Below, piece after piece: positions 9,456 to 18,576 of a stretch of DNA of 20,647 bases. Position numbers and translations under genes: made by a program. The notes under the pieces were generated by a model that did no database searches, was not told where the DNA came from, and worked only from the letters and a program-made list of their open reading frames with translations. The DNA is taken from assembly GCA_051453625.1 (NCBI GenBank), contig JBOZIK010000001.1:22645943-22666589 (forward strand). The letters run 5' to 3'. The first letter of the stretch is position 1; every line of letters begins with the position of its first letter. The DNA comes from Welwitschia mirabilis. Its lineage: Eukaryota > Gnetophyta > Gnetopsida > Welwitschiales.

Positions 9456-10270
9456 TTTAGAATTTAGAATTTGAATTTTAAAGTTGCTACTCTCAAATTT
9501 GATAAGAAATCAACAATCAGTAGAACTGTAGAACCCTAGAATTCACACAAGAAATTACAATATACAAAGTTACAAATAGTTAAAAAAGCATAAGTATTGT
9601 TGAAAGCTTAAAGTTCAAACTCAAACATAGATCTAAAATTAATACTTGATAAGTATGCATCTAAACATGTTCCTTTGGTAAAAATGTAAAATTGAACTAA
9701 TGTTTAGTATTTCACTATTTCCTCTTAAAAGAACTAACTAAAGAATTTGGTTCTTGCCTTATTACTACTTTTGTTTTCAACAATCTGATAATTGTATGTC
9801 TATGTTAAGGGGGGAATGCATGATGGAATAAATTTAGGTTTCCACAAAGCAATTTCAGCATGCAAAATATGGATGTAAAAAATTAGAAGCATAGTACTAC
9901 TATACTATTGGCAACTAACAGATGTAAGGAGTGGAAGATGTTGTAGAATAAGATATTTAACCTACAACCACCTAATTCAGCAATAAGGAAATACTTGATC
10001 TAACAGAGACTTATCTATCTAATAGACAAAGGCATTCATAAGAAAGGTAAGTATAAGGTACGTTTCATCCACATTTCAGTTTTCTATGTGTTATGATTCA
10101 TAAAGCTTGTTTGCTACGCATAGTTCTTTGGTTGAGAGCAAAATTGAAAATCCCAAAGGCCAAAACATACTCCATTCTGTGATAAAAACACTATAGATTA
10201 TATATATTTGATTAAAAAGATTAATAAATATCAAATAAACATTGAAAATATTTGATTAAATAAACATTAT
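9456..10270. other. Non-coding DNA between hAT and copia elements
   Basis: AT-rich sequence without a supported gene. It should contain the 5' end and TIR of the hAT element, which I could not identify. A GGGGGGAAT run lies at about 9811. The stretch ends at the copia target duplication. Confidence 0.5.
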
Positions 10271-10275
10271 ATAGT
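10271..10275. repeat. Copia target-site duplication, left (ATAGT)
   Basis: ATAGT directly precedes the 5' LTR and is matched exactly by ATAGT at 15635-15639 directly after the 3' LTR. Five bases is the usual copia size. This shows the outer LTRs belong to one insertion event. Confidence 0.92.
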
Positions 10276-10461
10276 TGTTAAAGATTGCATCTTTTGTTGC
10301 AGTTAGTTTAGAGCTACTAAGTTTCCTGATTTTTCTACAATCAGCTTAGTGCTGTTAAGTTAGTTTCTTGATTTTTCCACAATCAATTTAGACTTGTTAA
10401 GCTTATTTCCTTGTATAAATTTGAGATCATCTCCATTACTTTTCTTCTATTATATCCTACA
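10276..10461 (+). repeat. Copia 5' LTR (186 bp)
   Basis: Starts TGTTAAAGATTGC and ends CCTACA, followed two bases later by the primer-binding site. It contains about two copies of a roughly 42-bp unit beginning TTTC(C/T)TGATTTTTC, then TATAAAT at 10414-10420, a probable TATA box. Compared with the 3' LTR it lacks a block of about 33 bases with the AATAAA signal, and it differs near the start. Confidence 0.94.
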
Positions 10462-10463
10462 AT

Positions 10464-10475
10464 TGGTATGAGAGC
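10464..10475 (+). other. Copia primer-binding site
   Basis: TGGTATGAGAGC lies two bases after the 5' LTR. The usual plant copia site, complementary to the 3' part of initiator tRNA-Met, is TGGTATCAGAGC, so there is one mismatch. Confidence 0.88.
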
Positions 10476-10553
10476 CCTCTCATTCTTAAGGGGCTTGTCA
10501 GAGTGTGAAACCTTTTCCATAAACCTGAATCTCCAACCCTCAAAAATTACCCA

Positions 10554-11455
10554 ATGACCTCAAACAACTTCCTATCCTCACCTTGTCTATTTCATAGATA
10601 AAACTATGGTTCTTGGGCTATTAAGATGAAGGCCTATTTGCAGGCCTTTGACTTGTGGGAGGTGTTGGAAAATTACTTGGATCTAGGATCACTACCAAAC
10701 AACCCAACCTTAGCTCAAATCAAACTTCACGATGAGGAGAGGTCAAAAAAATTTAAAGCCAAAACCAGCATCTATTCTACACTCTTAGAGGATGTTTTCA
10801 CAAAGATAACGACTTGTGAAACTCCAAAGAAAGTTTGGAATTCACTCAAGGAGGAATACCAAAGTAATGATGGGACAAAGAGAATGCAAATATTGAATCT
10901 CAGAAGGGAACTTGAGATCCAAAGGATGAAGGAATTTGAGAGCATCAAGGACTATGCGAACAAACTCAAGGCCATAGTTAACAAGGTCTAATTGCTTGGG
11001 GAAGAGCTTACTGATAGAAGGATTGTAGAGAAAGTCCTTGTTAGCTTACCTGAAGGATTTAAGTCAAAAATATCTTCACTTGAGGATTCAAGAGATCTTT
11101 CACAGATTAGTTTTACAAAGCTGATCAATGCCTTGGAAGCACAAGAGCAAAGAAGGGCAATTAGACAAGAAGAAATAATTGAAGGTGCATTTCATGCTAA
11201 GACAAGAGAAAATGCACAATCAGGCAACATAGGCAAGAAACAAATTGGAGATTGGAGACATAAGAAAGGAACTTCAAGCAGTAAAGATGAAGAAATAAAG
11301 GGAAATTTCCTCCATGTTCACACTGCAAGAATACATCAAACTCTCAGAAGTATTGCTGGTTCAGACCTGACATTTAGTGCAGGTCATGTAAACAAATGGG
11401 GCATATGGAGAAGGTTTGCAAGAACAAGCAACGAGTTCATTAAGCACAAGCTGTA
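10554..11455 (+). pseudogene. Copia gag (UBN2-type), broken
   Basis: Gag builds the virus-like particle. The likely original start is ATG at 10554 (MTSNNFLSSP), in frame with MKAYLQAFDLWEVLENY from 10626 but cut by a TAA at 10599. The UBN2 domain covers about 10626-11180 with VWNSLKEEYQSNDGTKRMQI and LRRELEIQRMKEFESIKDYA, interrupted by a TAA at 10989-10991, then EELTDRRIVEKVLVSLPEGF. Near 11305 the true frame shifts to one giving PPCSHCKNT, then WFRPDI, a stop, and a zinc knuckle at 11378-11419. The conserved '...VEKVL.SLP..F' block is typical of the family. No intact gag could be made. Confidence 0.9.
11378..11419 (+). other. CCHC zinc knuckle of copia gag
   Basis: Encodes CRSCKQMGHMEKVC, an intact C-x2-C-x4-H-x4-C. 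It lies in a different frame from the upstream UBN2 part, which locates a frameshift between about 11290 and 11320. Both boundary stops (before CRSC and after the following RVH) lie in the knuckle frame. Confidence 0.9.
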
Positions 11456-11621
11456 GAAAGCCAACAAGAGCAGGAGGAGCAGTTGTTTNNNNNNNNNNNN
11501 NNNNNNNNNNNNNNNNNNNNNNNNNNNNNNNNNNNNNNNNNNNNNNNNNNNNNNNNNNNNNNNNNNNNNNNNNNNNNNNNNNNNNNNNGAAAGCCAACAA
11601 GAGCAGGAGGAGCAGTTGTTT
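11456..11621. repeat. 33-bp identical direct repeat flanking a 100-N gap
   Basis: The 33 bases ending at 11488 are identical to the 33 bases at 11589-11621, with exactly 100 N between (11489-11588). The second copy continues the coding frame of gag (AVESQQEQEEQLF) into the protease start (DAWLIDS). This is the signature of two contigs that overlap but were joined with a default gap. Confidence 0.93.
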
Positions 11622-12085
11622 GTTGCAACTTGTTTTGCAACTAATAAAAGTAATGATGCATGGCTAATTGACAGTAAAGTATGTTCAGGAAGCTAGATAA
11701 GACATGCATCTCAAAGGTTAGAATTGGTCATGGAGATTATCTTGAAGTCAAAGGAAGAGGAGTGGTAGCAGTTGAACTCCAACAGGTATTAAACTTATTT
11801 CAGATGTGTTATATGTACCTGAAATTGATCAGAATCTCCTAAGTGTGGGCCAGCTATTAGAGAAGAATTATTTTGTATTTTTTAAAGATAACACATGCAT
11901 AACACATGACTCTGTTGCTTGTGAATTTTTTTCTATCAAGATGAAAGACAAGTTCTTCTCTTTGGATTGGAAATGTGTTGCTTGTGCATCTCCTTGTTTA
12001 GTTGATCAATCTGAACTTTGGCATAAAAGCTTGGGGCATTTTCATTATTCTGCATTGCATTTCTTTCAAAGGAGCGAACTTGTGT
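11622..12085 (+). pseudogene. Copia protease remnant and pre-integrase region
   Basis: After the gap the frame reads FVATCFATNK and DAWLIDSKVCSGS then a stop. The family motif is 'WLIDSG(C/A)..H', so the protease active-site D-S-G has become D-S-K, followed by a premature stop. Further protease-like sequence (VRIGHGDYLEVKGRG) follows, then a frame change into DVLYVPEIDQNLLSVGQLLE, the standard entry into the gag_pre-integrs domain. It ends with ELWHKSLGHFHYSAL, the first part of the integrase HHCC zinc site, and a TAG at 12085-12087. The catalytic centre is lost. Confidence 0.88.
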
Positions 12086-12087
12086 AG

Positions 12088-12880
12088 GATATGCCAATGA
12101 TTACAACAAAGTCTGAAGTATGTGAGATTTGTCAACTAGGAAAGCAATTTCGATTGTCATTTCTAGTTAACAAAGCTTGGAGAGCAACCGAAAAGCTACA
12201 GCTTGTCCATACTGATGTTTGTGGCCTAATGAAGACCCTATCTTTTAGTGGCAGTAGATATAATATTGCATGTATTGATGATTTTAGCAGAATGTGTTGG
12301 GTTTACTTTTTGAAATTAAAGTCTGAGGTTGCTGCTGTGTTTTGGAAATTTAAGAACTGGATTGAGAACCAACGTGGTTTGAAAACCAAGGTGATTAGGT
12401 CAGATAATGGGATTAAATACACTTCTGAGAAGTTTAATCAGTTTTGTGAAGATGCAGGCATTGAGCATTAATTTACAATAACTTATGCTCCTCAACAAAA
12501 TGGAGTTAAGTGAAAGGAAAAATAGGACAATTATGGAGATCTCAAGGTGTTTGCTTTTTGAAAAGAAAATGCCTAAGAAGTTTTGGGCTGAGGTTGTTAA
12601 CACTTTAGTCTATTTACTTAATAGACTCCCAACAAAAACACTAAAGGGGAAGACACCATTTGAAGCTTGACATGGTTACAAACCCTCTATGCAAAATTTG
12701 AAGGTGTTTGGCAATATATCCTACACACATATTTCAAATGTGAAGAGAGATAACCTAGATTACAAGTCAGAGGTTGGGATTTTTGTGGGCTACAATAGTA
12801 TCATCAAAGGTTATAGGGTTTATCAACCTTTAATAGGAAAGGTGATAGTTAGCTAAGACATCAAGTTCAATGAATTTGTA
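12088..12880 (+). pseudogene. Copia integrase (rve core), broken
   Basis: Integrase inserts the cDNA into the genome. CEICQLGKQ completes the HHCC site. The core then shows HTDVCG (Asp at 12214-12216), DDFSRMCWVYFLK, SDNG (Asp at 12403-12405), and the Glu of SERKNRTIMEISRC (12512-12514), so all three D-D-E residues survive. A stop at 12469-12471 falls where the family has Gln (GIEH-Q-FT), a frameshift lies near 12505, and a TGA at 12668-12670 falls where the family has Trp before HGYKP. Past it, VFGNISYTHISNVKRDNLD and FVGYN are the usual C-terminal block, followed by a stop near 12855. Stops at Gln/Trp positions fit C-to-T or G-to-A decay. Confidence 0.9.
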
Positions 12881-13019
12881 GCCTGGAATTGGGAAAAAAA
12901 AACAGAAGTGGAGCCTGACAAACTTATTCCAAGACCTGTATTGATCCATGAGGAGTAGGAGGATGACACTAGTGATGATGAAACATATGATCATCAACCT
13001 GTAAGTGGTACAAGATCAC

Positions 13020-14179
13020 TTGCTAATATCTATGCAAGATGTAACTTAGCTGTTTTTGAGCTTGTAGGTTATGAAGAAGCTGCAATGGATCCAAAGTGCA
13101 TTGAAGCAATGGAGGAGGAGTTGAGAATGATAGAGAAAAATCAGACATGGATCTTAGTGGACAAACCTAGCCACAAGAAATTTATTGGTGTAAAGTGGGT
13201 ATACAAAACCAAACTCAACCCTGATGTATCTGTCAATAAACACAAGGCAATGCTAGTTGTCAAAGGTTATGCTTAGCATTTGCTGTGGACGTCTCAGAGA
13301 CATTTGCAACAATAGCATGACTTGACACTATCAAAATGCTATTGGCATTAGTAGCTCGAAAGGATTTGAGAGTTTACCAGCTTGATGTCAAGTCAGCCTT
13401 CCTAAATGGCTTGGAGGAGGAGATTTTTGTTGAGCAACCAAATGGTTTTGTTATAAAAGGAAATGAAGACAAGGTTTATTTACTTAAGAAGGCCTTGCAT
13501 GGTCTAAAGCAAGCTCCAAGAGCCTGGTACAACAAGATTGATGACCNNNNNNNNNNAATTGCTGTTTCTTTATATGTTGATGACCTACTTGTAACAATAA
13601 GCAATGTAGGAATGGTGCAACAATTTAGAGGTCAAAAGATGAATGTCTTTGAGATGACTGATCTAGGAGAGATGTCCTATTTCCTTGGTTTGGAAATTCA
13701 GCAGCTGTAGAAAGGAATCCTTATTAGGTAGTACAAATATGCAAAAGAAATGCTTAAGAAGTTCAGCATGGAAAACTGCAAGCCTGTAAGCACTCCCTTG
13801 ATGCAAAATGAGAAGCTTAGTAAAAACGATCAAGCACAAAAGGTGGATGAATATCTATATAGACATCTTATAGGTTGTCTAACGTATTTGACAATAACAA
13901 GGCTTGATATTATGTATTCTGTAAGTCTGTTGTCTAGATTCATGCATTGTGCAAGTGAATTACATTTTAAAGCTACTAAGAGAGTGCTTAGATATGTTAA
14001 AGGCACACTAGACCTTGGAGTTTGGTTTGAAAGATCAGACCAGCTAAATTTGCATGGTTTCTGTGATAGTGATTGGGCAGGTTCTAGTGATGATATGAGA
14101 AGCAGTTTTGGATATTTGTTTAGCCTTGGTTCAGGTCTTTTCTCTTGGAGTTCAAAGTAGTAGGATGTGGTAGCTCAGT
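13020..14179 (+). pseudogene. Copia reverse transcriptase and RNase H, first copy
   Basis: The RT entry reads AMDPKCIEAMEEELRMIEKN then FIGVKWVYKTKL and a stop at 13274-13276 where the family has Gln. [20 protein letters not shown] and [18 protein letters not shown] follow. A 10-N gap (13547-13556) hides sequence, then the catalytic YVDDLLV is at 13573 onward. TAG stops at 13708-13710 and 13729-13731 end the frame; it resumes at 13750 with CKPVSTPL, then LDIMYSVSLLSRFM and the RNase H start FCDSDWAGSSDD, ending with two stops after WSSK and the 100-N gap. The rest of RNase H for this copy is absent. Confidence 0.92.
13547..13556. other. 10-N gap inside RT copy 1
   Basis: The flanks match copy 2 on both sides, but copy 2 has 73 bases (14330-14402) at this point, so about 63 bases more than the 10 N shown are probably missing. 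Because 10 and 73 leave the same remainder on division by three, the frame appears continuous by chance. Confidence 0.85.
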
Positions 14180-14279
14180 NNNNNNNNNNNNNNNNNNNNN
14201 NNNNNNNNNNNNNNNNNNNNNNNNNNNNNNNNNNNNNNNNNNNNNNNNNNNNNNNNNNNNNNNNNNNNNNNNNNNNNNN
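14180..14279. other. 100-N gap between duplicated RT segments
   Basis: Exactly 100 N, a standard size for gaps of unknown length. The left flank ends inside RNase H, while the right flank starts again in RT, so the sequence goes backwards relative to the element map. Confidence 0.97.
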
Positions 14280-15382
14280 GTATGGTCTAAAGCAAGCTCC
14301 AAGAGCCTGGTACAGCAGGATTGATGACCATCTACTCCAAATTGGTTTCAAAAAGAGTTTGAGTGAATCAATTCTTTATGTGAAAATTAGTAATGGTGAT
14401 CTAATTGTTGTTTCTTTGTATGTTGATGACCTATTTGTAACAGGAAGCAATGTAGGAATGGTGCAGCAATTTAAAGATCAAATGATGCATGTCTTTGAGA
14501 TGACTGGTCTAGGAGAGATGTCCTATTTTCTTGATATGGAAATTCAGCAGCTGCAAAAAGGAATCCTTATTGGGTAGTACAAATATGCAAAAGAAATGCT
14601 TAAGAAGTCCAGCAGGGAAAACTGCAAGCCTGTAAGCACTCCCTTGATGAAAAATGAGAAGCTGAGTAAAGATGATGAAGCAAAAAAAGGTGGATGAAGG
14701 TCTATATATCAGTCTTATAGGCTGTCTAATGTATTTGACAGCAACAAGGCCTGACATTATGTATTCTATAAGTCTGTTGTCCAGATTCATGCTTTGTGCA
14801 AGTGAATTACATTTTCAAGCTAGTAAGAGAGTGCTTAGATATGTTAAAGGCACAGTAGACCTTCGAGTTTGGTTTGAAAGATTAGACAAGCTAAATTTGC
14901 ATGGTTTCTGTGATAGTGATTGGGCAAGTTCTAAGGATGATATGAGAAGCACTTCTGGTTATTTGTTTAGCGTTGGTTTATGTCTTTTCTCTTGGAGTTC
15001 AAGGAAGCAAGATGTGGTAGCCCAGTCAACTGCTGAAGCAGACTACATTGTTGTTGTTGCTGCTATTGATCAAGCTTTGTGGCTAAGAAAGTTATTGTCA
15101 AACTTAAAACATGACCAGAAGGAACCCCCAAAAATTTTTGTTGATAATCAAGCTGCTATAGCTATCTCTAACAATCTAGTGTTTCATGGCAGAACAAAGT
15201 ATTTTAAGATTAAGTATTATTTTCTTAGAGAAGTCCATAAAAGCAAGGAGATTCTTCTGGTGCATTGCAAAAGTGAAGTTCATCTGGCTGAGCTTCTTAC
15301 AAAGGCTTTGTCTAAAGCCAAATTTGGAGAACTAACGAAGAGTCTGGGACTTTGCAGCAAAAGAAACAAAAACGAATGTTAA
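14280..15382 (+). pseudogene. Copia reverse transcriptase and RNase H, second copy
   Basis: Starts mid-RT with [20 protein letters not shown], has YVDD at 14419-14430, then a TAG at 14575-14577 at the same position as in copy 1. The frame is lost by one extra A in the 7-A run at 14682-14688 and resumes in a 236-codon frame: RPDIMYSISLLSRFM, FCDSDWAS, the RNase H block VAQSTAEADYI, FVDNQAAIAISNN and AELLTKALSKAKF. Its stop TAA at 15380-15382 falls inside the first bases of the 3' LTR. This is the complete 3' end of pol, so this copy belongs with the 3' LTR. Confidence 0.93.
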
Positions 15383-15634
15383 AGATTGCGTCTTTTGCTG
15401 GAGTTAATTTAGGAGTTGAATAAGTTACCTGAAATTATCATTAGCAGTTAGTTTAAGTTAGTTTCCTGATTTTTCTAGTATCAGTTGATAGCTGTTAAGT
15501 TAGTTTCTTGATTTTTCTACAATCAGTTTAGAGCTGTTAAGCTTATTTCCTTGTATAAATTTGAGATCATGTTCATAATAAAGTATGTGATTCTTAGTCT
15601 TGTCTTCATTACTTTTCTTCTGTTATACCCTACA
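15377..15634 (+). repeat. Copia 3' LTR (258 bp)
   Basis: Starts TGTTAAAGATTGC and ends CCTACA like the 5' LTR. An A-rich, weakly purine tract (15353-15376) precedes it in the polypurine position. It carries the same approximately 42-bp tandem units, TATAAAT at 15554-15560 and an AATAAA polyadenylation signal at 15577-15582 that is missing from the 5' LTR. It is 72 bp longer than the 5' LTR because of indels at two places. Confidence 0.94.
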
Positions 15635-15639
15635 ATAGT
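15635..15639. repeat. Copia target-site duplication, right (ATAGT)
   Basis: ATAGT directly after the 3' LTR, identical to 10271-10275. Confidence 0.92.
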
Positions 15640-15930
15640 TCCTGAAGCAAACAACATTGTAAAGGTTGAGACGAACTCTCTGATCTTGGATTTAATGAGT
15701 GTATAAACCTGCTATGCTACTACTGTGATCGCAACATTGCTGTAGTTGTGTTTTCCACTCTTCACTAGATTCAATCCAATATTGAAATCATTTTTGATGT
15801 CGAAACAGAGGCTCTACACGTTCTTATGCATCGGAAGGGCATCAAAGAGTGTGAAATGTGGAGGGTTTCAACAAAAGTTTGATTTATTTTGTGATGCTGA
15901 TTATTTTTAACACTCATGCTCCAAAAACTC
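15640..15930. other. Unassigned DNA after the copia element
   Basis: No gene or known element is recognised. Base composition is slightly less AT-rich than in the elements nearby. Short open frames here overlap on both strands and show no family resemblance. Confidence 0.4.
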
Positions 15931-16085
15931 GTGGAATCGTGTGGATTGTGATCTTCATGATCCACTCTAGATTGTGCACCATAGGTCACAAATCGCGATT
16001 TGTCCTAGATCATGTTTACGTTGCAATTGGGTGTGGTTCTCTTCAGATCACGATCCACAATCGTTTGTATCGTGATTCTGATCCC
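15931..16085. repeat. Foldback-like cluster of ATCGTGAT/ATCACGAT motifs with a 16-bp palindrome
   Basis: GTGGATTGTGATCT (15941-15954) pairs in inverted orientation with AGATCACGATCCAC (16045-16058), 13 of 14 positions. Close to the midpoint is a perfect 16-bp palindrome ACAAATCGCGATTTGT (15988-16003). More ATCGTG/CACGAT words lie between and around. This could be a small foldback or MITE, perhaps from a hAT-like family whose ends often carry such words, but no target duplication was seen. Confidence 0.6.
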
Positions 16086-18181
16086 CTCTGAATAACTATG
16101 GCAACAACTACTTCTTGAGATCCTCTCATGTGGTTGACTTCCTGAATCCTAGATTGTGTTTCTAAATTAGCTAGCTTCTCTTACGAGGCATCATAGGTAT
16201 CCATAGTCTCAACAAGCTCTTTCATGATGTCTACATCTCCAACTTTTCAACATGTCTCCTTTCTTCAACTATTGAACTATTTCTTTATAGAAAACATCAA
16301 TGTGGATATTCAATTTGAAGATGAGTACATCCAATGGAGAAGCAGTTGAAAGAAGATAGAGATTCAAGTAGGGAATTTTAGAGAAACTTAGAGGAAAAAT
16401 GATTACAATCATTTAGCTTGGTTATGCATTTCTACAGATCTTTAATATTGATAAGTTTCAAAGTTTCCTTTATAATTTTTTTAATTAAATAGTTTGCATT
16501 GTTCTTCATTGCAACTATTGTATCTTTTCCAAGTGAACAATACGGTGGAAAACAGACTAAAGTTTCTAGTATGATCACAAAGAGGACATGACAAAGAATT
16601 TCTTTTTTGTTAACAAAGAGTAAATTTGCAATATGGCTCCCATTTTGCATTAGCTCTTAAAAACGTGTTCCTACGTGATTGCCGACAAGTATCTTAAGGT
16701 GCACATTTTATTCTTAACACATATCTCAGGTCGAGTGACAAGATTGATCTTGATGGATCAATTGTTTGAAGAGGATTCATTCTTGACATCTTATGGTCAA
16801 GAACATAGTGTAGCTTGTAAATTTTCTTTACTTTCTTTTGTTTATTTGGGTTTTTTTTTCCTTCTATCTTTTCATTTTTCCTTATGTCTCTTCAATAGTC
16901 ATGGATGTGGATTGATGCATGACCTTCTGCCTATAAAGGAAGACCCATTCGAGACTTGGTGGGGAATTTGATCATCCACAATATTCTTGGAAAAGCATGC
17001 TAAGATTATGCTAATATTAGTCTTAATTCTATTGTTATGAATTTAAAATGTGCTAGAGTGTATGGCAAGTATGTTGGAAATAATAGTCATGTGTAAATGT
17101 TTATTTATTTTGGAGGGTCATTTCTTGTGCTAATCTAAGTTTCTCTTTAAAGAAGATTGTTAATCTACTTGCTAACCTTTAAACTAATCACCTTGTTGCT
17201 TAGATTATCCTATTTTAAAAACTAATGCTTTCACAATAGCCTAATAGTTACAATTCAAGACTCCTAATCAAGTAATCTGTTAAACATCTAGATTAAAGGA
17301 AAGAGAAAAAGCTATTGACATTTAATACGAATATGGAGGTCAAACGCATCACACATTGCTAAATTAACAAAGTGTTTTAATTAATAAGATGTACCTATTT
17401 CTAAGCACTAATCTTAGACACTTCTTTAAATGAGAAATACCTAAAGGAAGGGTAAAGATAGATAATTAGTTTCTTAAAGTAATTGACATAGTAGCATGCA
17501 TGTTTTGCATTTCTTTTGTAAAAGCATCTGCAACTTCTCTAATGCTTGGTGGCTTTTGATAATCCAAGAACAAATTTCCTCCAACATATCGTTTTCTCCT
17601 ATTAGAGGTTGTTCATTGCTTCTAAGATGTTGCACATTACCCAGTTTCATGGTTTGTTGGATGCCTTTTGTGAATGTTTGGTGAACTCTTGGCATGTCAT
17701 AGTTTGATAGTTTTACACTTTCATGTGTCAAACAATCTAAGAGAAAGTTTCCTTTATGGGCATCTATTGCAAGTTACAACAATCATTGTCAATTGCAAGG
17801 GCAACAATTGGTGCTTAATTATAATAGATTGAGGTATTCATTCCGTAACAACTCATTTGTAATGTTGCCCAACTTGTGTTAGCCTATGCTAGGGTGGACC
17901 ATCCTATGGTCCTCTACCCCTAGCAGAGTTCATTGCAGAGCAAATCTAGGTGTAGGATTTGGATGTGACAAATGGATGTGTGATCCCTTGGGTTCATTGG
18001 GTGGACCCGTTGGACGATTAGTTCTTCCTAGATGGTTGGTTCCTTTAGGTGATCATTCCCCATGGGGTGGTTGCTATCGTAATTACTTGATGATTTGTGC
18101 ATAGGAAATAGTGCACCTCTTGGGGTGTTGGAGATTGAACTTATCCTTGAAGACTATTGACTTTGTCTTCAAGTGGGAGAA
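16086..18181. other. No recognised gene; possible retroelement interior at the right end
   Basis: Open frames such as 16432-16650, 16675-16971 and 17474-17731 (minus) show no family resemblance I can name. The stretch 17886-18180 is clearly richer in G and C than its surroundings and ends in TTCAAGTGGGAGAA, a polypurine-tract-like sequence abutting the LTR at 18182. It is therefore probably the 3' interior of the element that owned that LTR. No protein domain was seen in it. Confidence 0.4.
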
Positions 18182-18576
18182 TGTTATAATGTGATGCCAC
18201 AGTTTGTTTTTATCCCTTGTTTTTTTATGTTCTTATGTTGACCCCATTTGATTGTAAAAGGTTAATCATAAAATCACTTTAGGGTGGCTATTAAATTAAG
18301 CTAAAGGAAATATAGTGGTTAAAAGCAAGTTAAGGTTGGTTTGCTTCTTTAACCTAACTCCTCTCCTCTATATACCCATCAAGCTTTTAGGTGTTATGTG
18401 CTTCATGAGTATTTGTATTCTCTCAAGCTTGTTTTTATTAACAAGAACTTCACACTACTTTCTCGAGGACAGAGGCTACAAAGTAGTTGAACCTCATTAA
18501 ATATTTTGTGTGCTTCTGCTTTTGTTTCTATTGAAATTTGTTTATTTTGCTTTATGTTGTACTTGTTTTGATAACA
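18182..18576 (+). repeat. LTR of another retrotransposon family (395 bp)
   Basis: Begins TGTTAT and ends ATAACA, a perfect 6-bp inverted end. A purine-rich AAGTGGGAGAA lies just before it, as a polypurine tract does before a 3' LTR. A TATATA box-like sequence lies at about 18370. The five bases before (GAGAA) and after (ATTGG) differ, so it is not a simple solo LTR with target duplication; a 3' LTR whose element is truncated or diverged upstream fits better. No second copy is in the window. Confidence 0.65.

Larger units (their letters stand above)
10276..15634 (+). mobile_element. Ty1/copia LTR retrotransposon, defective, with internal duplication
   Basis: A copia element with both LTRs (10276-10461 and 15377-15634), a tRNA-iMet-type primer-binding site, and gag, protease, integrase, reverse transcriptase and RNase H in copia order (integrase before RT). 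It is flanked by ATAGT duplications. All frames carry stops and frameshifts; several stops fall where the family has Gln or Trp, consistent with C-to-T decay of methylated sites. The RT/RNase H segment occurs twice, separated by a 100-N gap, so the apparent 5.36-kb length is not its real length. The two LTRs have diverged by roughly a tenth plus large indels, so the insertion is old. It is not autonomous. Confidence 0.95.

Noticed and set aside
16675-16971. 98-codon plus-strand frame with a hydrophobic stretch
   Set aside because: The hydrophobic part comes from a T-rich tract (16830-16890); there is no family resemblance and no plausible gene context.
17474-17731. 85-codon frame on the minus strand
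   Set aside because: It has no recognisable domain, is overlapped by a frame on the other strand and lies in repeat-like DNA; chance is the simplest explanation.
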